A program made the position numbers and the translations under genes. Of a stretch of DNA of 64,000 bases, positions 56,884 to 64,000 are shown piece by piece. The stretch comes from Tetrastigma voinierianum (lineage: Eukaryota; Streptophyta; Magnoliopsida; Vitales; Vitaceae): contig JAEQBH010004571.1 of the NCBI GenBank assembly GCA_016808115.1, positions 62,001 to 126,000 on the forward strand. The letters are read 5' to 3'. How positions within the stretch are numbered: the stretch's first letter is position 1; every line of letters starts with the position of its first letter. The notes below the pieces were generated by a model. The model was not told where the DNA came from. It saw nothing but the letters and a program-made list of their open reading frames with translations, and searched no databases.

Positions 56884-58069
56884 TCATTCTAGTTCCAATA
56901 TTAGACATTCAATATTAAACAACGCACCTTCATCTTCAAATAGGAAAGGATAGGTGGCTCGCATCGTGTCCTCGCGTTCCAAAATTGTCTCCTCCACTCC
57001 TCGCTGTTGCCACAACACTTTCACTAGCCTCATGCTCTTGCATCGCAAAACCCGATCCCGCCATCCAAGATATACCAGTCCCTCCTCGAAGGTCCCACTC
57101 AATATTAATAGCACCTCCCCAAATCCACTACATGTCGGATCCGAGAAGCTCCGCATCACGTAGACGCACACCTCACGACACCGACAAACTCGTGGTACAT
57201 GAACTCGATATGCAACTGTACCCACCCTCTAGAGTACCTCGAAGGGCCCAATATACCTTGGCACTAGCTCCCCTCACTTTCCGAATTTGACCACTCCTCT
57301 CTTAGGCATCACCTTCAAGAAGACGTGATCACCCACCTTGAACTCTGTGAGGTCGATGTCGCCTTTCGCAGCTCTTCCCGACCTAAGTCAGAAGAAGACG
57401 CCTCGAGACAAATCCACCTTTCCTCGAGGGTGTCTCTAATCGTATCCGATCAGTTGATGGGGCCTCTTCTACCTCCGTCCAACAAATCGGGATCCATACG
57501 GCCTCCCATATAAAGCCCCATAGGTGCCATCCGATACTCGCTTGATAATCGCTGTTATAAAGGAATTCCACTCATGCGCGCCTCCTAGCTACCCTTAAGA
57601 TCCGTGACACATGCTCGCAAAGATGTCCTCTAAAACTCTCGATGTCTTCCGACTAACCATCCGTCGAGGATGCAAACGCAATGCTCATCGCCAACTATGT
57701 CCCCATAGCTCTCTGGAAACTCTTCCAACAAGTGTGTCAGAACCCGGATCCCCGTCCAGACTATGGACATTGGTACTCCATGTAGCCGAACAATCTCTCG
57801 AAGATACAACCGACAGAATTCCTCCAGTGTGAAGGTCATCCACATCACTAGAAAATGTGCCGACTTAGTGAGTCGTCCACAATCACCCACACCGTATCAT
57901 GCCTCCACGGTGTTCGTGGCAAGTGGGTCACAAAGTCCATCGTGACGTGCTCCCACTTCCACTCCACTACCTCTAATGGATGAAGTAGCCCTACTAGCTT
58001 CTGATGCTTAGCCTTGACCCGCTGACACTTGAGACATCGTCGAACAAAATCTCCAACTTGTCGCTTCAT
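56884..58069 (-). pseudogene. Integrase and chromodomain of element N (broken)
   Basis: Zinc region and core start: 57848-58069 with CLKCQRVKAKHQ, WKWEHVTMDFVTHLPR (first catalytic Asp) and VIVDD. 57630-57890 continues, with frameshifts, as RLTKSAHFLVMW and LEEFCRLYLREIVRLHGVPM. 57383-57571 holds YNSDYQASIG, WEAVWIPICWTEVEEAPSTD and RIRLETPSRKG. 56884-57225 holds GTVAYRV, a damaged stretch, then LVKVLWQQRGVEETILERED and TMRATYPFLFEDEG, the chromodomain end. Gaps of reading frame lie between these pieces. The chromodomain form differs from J and K, so N is a separate family of the same lineage. Confidence 0.8.
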
Positions 58070-58301
58070 TCCTCTCCAATAATATTACGACGTAAAGATT
58101 CTGCGACATCTTTATGTCACCCTCGATGCACAAAGAAAATAGAGCAAAAGGAACTCCGAGGATCTCCTTTCGCATCGATCACCGAGGAACCATAACCCGT
58201 CCCTTATACCAAAGACTACCATTTGTGTGGATGGTCGAGCCTTCGTCACCCGTACCAGACCGTACCCGGTCCTTGATGGACGATATCTCTACGTCTTGCC
58301 C

Positions 58302-58830
58302 CTAAGACTCAATTACTTTGATCGGCAGGACATGTGAGCCACCAAACTCCCTAACGCCCCCCAGCCCCGACCACATGATCGCAGCCTCAAACCATCCCAT
58401 AGTCTCAAGCATCTGCCACTCCCGAGAAACTACACTAGCCAGTACTCCCCCTGACTTCCGACTGAGTGCATCAACCATAACATTCGCCTTACTAGGATGG
58501 TAATGCAAAGTGAAGTCATAATCCTCCAGATACTCCATCCATCTACGTTGCCTCATGTTGAGGTCCTGCTGTGTGAAAATATATTTCATACTCTTGTGGT
58601 CTAAAAATACTTCAACTGCTCACCATACAAATAGTGGCGCCAAAATTTTAAGGCAAAGACAATGGCCGCTAAATCCAGATCATGTGTAGGGTAATTCTAC
58701 TCATGATTCTTTAGCTATCTAGAATCATAAGCTACAACCCTCTCGAACTGCATCAAGACACATCCCAAATCCGTCCCTGGCATCACACAAAGATATCAGG
58801 TACCTTGTCCCCTGTTTTCTCGACCATAGA
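58302..58830 (-). pseudogene. RNase H of element N
   Basis: 58302-58589 reads MKYIFTQQDLNMRQRRWMEY, LEDYDFTLHYHPSKANVMVD and ALSRKSGG, the second half of the domain with a catalytic Asp region. Upstream to about 58830 the start of the domain is readable in short words across frames (VRVVAYDSR-like). It lies between RT and integrase as usual. Confidence 0.8.
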
Positions 58831-59086
58831 GCCGTATAAGCCTCCTTTTAATTCTAGAATGCCTTCTCACACAGGTCATCCCACTCAATTCTCACTTCCT
58901 TCCGGTCAATCTAGTCATATAGGTGCCGCTTAGTCGAAGAAATCCTTAATGAACCTCCCTTGCACACCCGCTAATCCCAAGAAATCACAGATCTCAAAGA
59001 CTCCACTTCGCCTCAACTCATAATGCCCTTACCTTATCGTGGTCTACCGGACACTGGGGCTTCAACACCGACGTGTCCTAATAATT

Positions 59087-59776
59087 TCACCTCAAGAAGC
59101 CAAAACTCAGACTTACTCGAACTGCATACAACCGATGGTCCCCGAGTGCCCTGAGAATTACCCGCAAATGATCCTCATGCTCCTCCTCAGATCGGGAGTA
59201 GATCAAAATGTCGTCAATAAAGACCACAACAAACTGATCTAAGTAGGGCTGGAATACCCTATGCATGAGATCCATGAACGCTGCTGGAGCATTCGTAAAT
59301 CCGAAGGGCATCACTGTGAACTCGAAATGCCCATATCGTATCCTAAACGTTGTCTTAGGGATATCAGTCTCCCTAACTCTCAACTGATGATAATTGATGC
59401 AAAGGTCTATCTTGGAGTAGACTCGCGCCCCTTTCAGTTGATCAAGAAAATCATCATTCCTTGGTAATGGATACTGATTCATGACCGTAACCCTGTTCAA
59501 CTGTCTATAATCAATGCACAGTCGAAAGGTCTTGTCCTTCTTCTTAGCAAATAGAACCGGAGCGCCCCATGGTGAAGTGCTCGGTCTAATAAAGCCCTTA
59601 TCCAATAATTCCTGCAATTGGACCTTAAGTTCTTGCAACTCAACTGATGCCATCCTATGAGGAGTCATAGAAATGGCCGACGTACCAAGGTGTAACTCAA
59701 TAACAAAGTCTGCATCCCTATACAGAGGTACTCCTAGTAGCTCATTTGGAAAAACATCCTCATACTCGCAAACCAC
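59087..59776 (-). pseudogene. Reverse transcriptase of element N, 229 open codons
   Basis: The longest clean RT of the window. Fingers: MVCEYEDVFPNELLGVP, then GFIRPSTSPWGAPVLFAKKK and FRLCIDYRQLNRVTVMNQYP. First palm motif: VYSKIDLCINYHQLRV (the catalytic Asp of KIDL is present; Cys stands where others have Arg or Lys). Second motif: FIDDILIYS at about 59200-59223 with both Asp. It also has PFGFTNAPAAFMDLMHRVF. The frame runs into ALGDHRLYAV, then diverges where the thumb should begin, so a frameshift lies near 59110. The Met at the start is internal to the polyprotein, not a true start. Confidence 0.9.
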
Positions 59777-61290
59777 CCAAGGTAGACTCCAAACCCGTGG
59801 TCATTCGTCGTGTGTTAAGGCTTTACTAAAGAACCCATCAACCTGGGTCCACTCCACTGAGTCGTGCATGGTCCGGGGTAAAGCATCATGCTTCTCCCCT
59901 TGAAACATAACACAATATCGTCCCGTATGAACTCCACCTACGATCACAATCAATGACTTCCACTCTGTGTCACAACCAATCCATGCTAAATGACATCAAA
60001 ATCCCGATATGTCCATCACCCAAGTGTCCACCGTGAGCAAGTAACTCGAGACTCTAACTCACAATCCCGACATATCTGATCGACACTCACTCTAGTTCCT
60101 ACGGGAGAATTCACATACAACGGCTTTTCCAAGGTTTCAACCTCTAAGCCAAAACTTTTCACACATTATTCAACTATAAGCATGAATATGATGCATCCAA
60201 ATTTAAACAACACTCTTGTGAGAGCGAAACGCACTCTGTATATCGATCGACCAGCAGTTTTCACTCTCGCACTCACAACGTAGACATGCCCTTGGGTCCC
60301 TAAAGTACCGGCTTGGAAGTCTTAGCCTCGACCTTGACCCATGCCCTAGCCTATATGGCCCATCTATGAAATAGTAGGTACTGTGGCAAAGACTCGGGAT
60401 CGACATCGGCCTCCGCCCATGCTAGGTAAGGAGGAACAAAATGTTTGGCTCGCGCATGTCCCAATCGATGATTGGAACCGTGATGTCCCATAATTCCGGA
60501 TCTCGCTTTCATGGACAATCCCGTCTCTACGTGCCTGTGCTTATGGCAACTGTAGCATGTCATCTACCCCGCTCCTCAAGCAAAGCCCTAATCCTACTTT
60601 GGCCTGATGGTCGCGCATCATCCCTAAAATCCGTACAAAGCAGAAGTATTCTACTTCTTCCTAGATCTAGAAGAAGATTGATTCTCCTTTCTCTTAGTAG
60701 TAGCACCCATGCCCTGGATGCTTCGTAGGTCAGTTTTATTTTCCAATGGCCAAAGCCACTCGACCCACGAGTCCCCTCCTCCCATATACGCCGAGGACGA
60801 TGAACCCTAGAGGTTATTCACCCTCCCGGCCCATCACAGACTAGTTCATGAAGGGTATAAATATAGCGCCAAGCAGACAATGATGGCATCTGCAATGCCT
60901 ATAACCTCTCTAAAGGCCTGTGGGTCAAAACATCACGTGTGGTGGTTTAATTATCATCCCAAGGACTTAATTCCCATGTCCTCTTTCCCGATTTTCCACC
61001 ATACAAGCTTCAAATATAAATGAGATTTCTTTTCTCTGTCTAACTACTGTATGTGCCACTACTAATAGACTTACATCTCAACTTTCACTGCTCATTTTGT
61101 TCTCAGACTCTAAGGTTATGCTTTCTAACCCTAGTGTCTCAAACTCTTTTCCTATATACATTCTTCCATATATATAATTCATAATAATTTATAACACACA
61201 ATCACACACACAAAAAGATGTTAAACACAAAACACGTAACACATAACAATGCATGATCTAAACCAACACATCGAGTCCTAGGTATTCGTG
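59777..61290 (-). pseudogene. Gag and protease region of element N (badly broken)
   Basis: Between the RT and the primer binding site the minus strand should carry gag and protease. The only clear mark is a zinc-knuckle remnant at about 60515-60563, CYSCHKHRHVETGL, with the first three ligands of CX2CX4HX4C and Leu in place of the last Cys. Other frames are short. The protease Asp motif was not found. Confidence 0.55.
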
Positions 61291-61298
61291 ATACCTAA

Positions 61299-61310
61299 GC
61301 TCCGATACCA
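61299..61310 (-). other. Primer binding site of element N
   Basis: Minus strand TGGTATCGGAGC, one base away from the initiator-Met type TGGTATCAGAGC, lies five bases inside the end of the 5' LTR at 61316. Confidence 0.8.
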
Positions 61311-61315
61311 AGCCG

Positions 61316-63451
61316 TGACGCCCACGCTTCCGGTCCCAAGATAACCCATCAAATCTGAATTTCGTCTATATCGTCTCAAGACTTAAGTCTCGTACCGACC
61401 AAGACTAACTACTCGTGGACACCGAATTACTTGACACCACTTCCATACGTCCCTTCACCAGGACCCATTCATTCATATTTAAATCTGAAATATGAAAAGA
61501 AAATGAATAATTACAGTCCGTAGGGGTTTGATAATTACCCTCTACCATAATTATATACCCGACTATTTATACAATAGTCCAAAAGGATTTTTATAAAATC
61601 CTTTTATACAAAAAATTTTTACAAAAATGTTACTCGAGGCCAAATGTTGGCCTCCTTCGCAATCATGGCCTCAGAGCACCGTCTCGCACCGAAAGGCTCT
61701 ACGACAGCCGAAAGAACGCTCAGCATAAAAATTCTCCCACAAAGCGCGCCCCACCTAAAATGCACATGCAATGGCAACCATGAAAACGTCCAATCACATT
61801 CCATATAAATAATGCAATCCTATATGAAATATTACGTGTCGTGCATGAGATGAGACTCCTCATGGCCACAACCCGAGTCTCGAACGACTCCCTCACACCT
61901 GCAATGCCAAGTGTGAAAACCAGTCATTGGTTTTTCACCCAATGACTTAAACTATCGATGTCCTAATATTCACTTAAAACTTTAATTATCAAATCGGTGT
62001 TGTTAATGGCCACGCTCTTTTTTGGGTCACAATCAGATCGCTGTGCGCCTCTACCAACATTTTACAGTGCTTTCACCACGGTGATCATGTTTAATCACAT
62101 ATAAATTCGTCTTTCACCCTTCGGGTCGTGGGGTATCTCGCTACGCCTCAAACACACGTGATTAATATTTATTATTGTTTTATACAACCGCGACTCTCGA
62201 TTTTGGACGTGGTCTCATTTTTGAGCTCACCACACATTCACCAGACAGGAATACCAAGATTCATGCACCTATAATTCGACTCGATCGCGATGCGACCAAA
62301 GCAAGATACGAAATACAATCATGTCATTTCATGCTATGTCATGCTACATGCAACATTTATAAATTTCAGATAATTATATTTCCTACATATAACTTCCATT
62401 CATCACAATTTTCATGTTAATACATCACGTAAGCACATATTAACATGATTTTTACACACAACAACATTTTATTTATTTTTCCAACAATATACACAAAATG
62501 GCCTAAATCTCGGACCCATATAAAACAAGGCACCTCTTGGTCCCTTCACGGCCATGTTCCATTCGTCACCAAATTACTGTGATACCAAAACACACAACAA
62601 AACCATAAGACATTAGTCCCATGATCAAAATTAGTCCTGGATCGTCGAAAACAGCCTAAAACTCTTTCCGGATTGTCCGAAACAAATCCCAAAACATGTC
62701 TGATCAATCTCAAAATAAGGTCAAAATTTCCATTAAGTCCCAAAATCTTGGGACTAAATCACACGACTTATCATGGCCCCGAAAACAACCTATGCCATTA
62801 CATGGCTTTTAGGCTAAAAATATTCTGCGAAAATTTCTACCGTGAGTTTTGACGGAAACTCCAAGAGATTTGCACCATCGTGCTTGCAATGCGGATCGAC
62901 TTTTTCTTCTGCCTGACGAAGACCGACGACCCGATTTCAGTAAATCTTAGAGAAAAGGTAGAGTTTCTCTCTCTACCCCTCTCTTCTCCTCCTCTCTCTC
63001 GCTCACTGTCCGTTTCTCCTTTTCTCTTTCTTCTTTTTCCCTTCTCTTTTGTTTTTATCTTCCATTTTGATCCTCATCAAACAAATTGGTCAAGTAGGGA
63101 AGCTTCCTCCCCACTTTCCCTCCTTGACACATGTCATTCTCTCAATTTTCTTAATTTTTTCTTTTCCCAAAATTTCCCTCTTTTGACACTTGGCCCAATG
63201 TGAGCCATTCATCCAAATTTGCTACACCCCATGGCTCATGCCATGTGTCACCCGACACCTGGTATCTCGAAAAACGTGAAATTCCGACTATCTCGAAATC
63301 CGACGAAATTCGATGGGGTAACTAGATTTCGCGGGATGAATTCAATGGTGGAGTTCATTTCATCATTGGAAATCTAGAAAATTTTCGATTTTCAACCAAA
63401 ATTATCGTTTTCTCCTTGTTGAGAAAAATTGAATTTTTTCCAGGTTTTACA
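61316..63451 (-). repeat. 5' LTR of element N (2,136 bp)
   Basis: On the minus strand it starts TGTAAAACCTGG at 63451 and ends CGTGGGCGTCA at 61316. A pyrimidine-rich stretch at about 62960-63055 (purine-rich on the LTR sense strand) lies where such elements often start transcription or have their leader. The open frames inside it are not supported as genes. Confidence 0.8.
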
Positions 63452-64000
63452 AGACCTATCTCAAGTGATTAAGAGCTCAAACGGGCATACAGAGGGGAAG
63501 AGTCCAAGGTTTATGTTAAAATAGGGACAAAAATTTATGAACAACATAATACTATAATGTAATACAAAGTGAATACCGTAAAAAAAAAAAAACAAAGATG
63601 TATGTTTAGCTCATTAGGATTAAGATGTACATATAAATAAAACTATTATGTTAAGGGTTCATAAACAATTAAAAATGTGGACGTGAAAAAGGAGAGGAAA
63701 GATTGTTCAAAATGAAAAAGGGAGAGAAAAGTAAAGGGAGAACATCACTATCATGACTTATATTCTCATTATTGGCAAGGTTGTTGTTACATCATATTTA
63801 AGAATGTAAATACTTTAGTAGTTTTAAAATATTTAGTTATTAAAAATATATCATATTCTAGAAAAATATTTTTTTCTTCTTCTAATTTTGTCTGCTTCAA
63901 ATGGTTGTTCATTATATTATTTTATTAACTATATAATCATATATTTTGTTTACTTTTAGTTATTTTCATATTTATTATCTTACACAAGAATGTATATTTA
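63452..64000. other. AT-rich intergenic DNA, nothing coding
   Basis: The sequence is AT-rich with an A-tract near 63580 and no recognisable gene or transposon end apart from the AGACC flank of element N at its start. Confidence 0.5.

Larger units (their letters stand above)
56656..63451 (-). mobile_element. Element N: Tekay/Del-like chromovirus with truncated 3' LTR
   Basis: On the minus strand: 5' LTR 63451-61316, primer binding site, gag, protease, RT, RNase H, integrase with chromodomain, polypurine tract, and about 148 bp of the 3' LTR. The missing part of the 3' LTR and the missing 3' end of element B meet at about 56655, so a deletion probably joined the two. The outer flank is AGACC at 63452-63456; its partner is lost. 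Coding regions are broken, though the RT has 229 open codons. Confidence 0.8.

Overview
The window is plant nuclear DNA, almost certainly from a flowering plant. It is a block of nested, decayed Ty3/gypsy LTR retrotransposons with no intact host gene, rRNA or tRNA gene that I can support. The plant assignment rests on the lineages present: Athila-like, Tat-like and Tekay/Del-like chromovirus elements, initiator-Met-type primer binding sites, and LTRs of the TGTAACACCC type. The species cannot be named from this sequence.

Layout. 1-3240 is AT-rich intergenic DNA with a hAT-like MITE (457-825), a 145-bp duplication and a piece of a chromovirus LTR. 3241-8165 is the 3' half of a Tekay-like chromovirus on the minus strand (element J). 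8166 to about 43270 is one Tat-lineage element on the minus strand (element A), split by later insertions. Between its RNase H and integrase sits a solo LTR (E2, plus strand, perfect GTAGG target-site duplication). E2 is split by an inverted LTR of the same family (E1), and E1 is split by a 7.4-kb element with very large LTRs and almost no interior (D, 13048-20464). Inside the RNase H of A is an unclassified LTR-like insert (H, 23063-39391). H contains a complete 13.2-kb Athila-like element (G, 23219-36428, perfect ATTGG duplication), and G carries a solo LTR of its own family, inverted, inside its protease (31257-32556). A further 1.5-kb LTR-like insert (P) sits between protease and reverse transcriptase of A.

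43323-48060 is the 3' part of another chromovirus (K), whose LTR holds a 208-bp triplicate split by a solo-LTR-like insert (L). 48061 to about 49200 is AT-rich DNA with a short unrecognised coding-like patch. From about 49200 to 56655 lies a second Tat-lineage copy on the plus strand (B): primer binding site, gag, protease, RT, RNase H, integrase, a 36-bp tandem array and an antisense ORF. B is cut off inside the antisense ORF's intron, where it meets a third chromovirus on the minus strand (N, 56656-63451), which keeps its 5' LTR, primer binding site, gag-pol remains and a stub of its 3' LTR. 63452-64000 is AT-rich.

The strongest biological signal is the antisense ORF shared by A and B. It lies downstream of pol on the opposite strand. 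Both copies share an intron acceptor and a C-terminal block, although both are broken. Other points are the near-empty element D with two primer-binding-site motifs, inverted same-family LTR pairs that could fold back, tandem arrays in the 3' untranslated region of the Tat copies, and in-frame stops that often look like CAG/CAA, CGA or TGG codons changed by C-to-T deamination. All coding regions are broken, so entries are pseudogenes unless stated.
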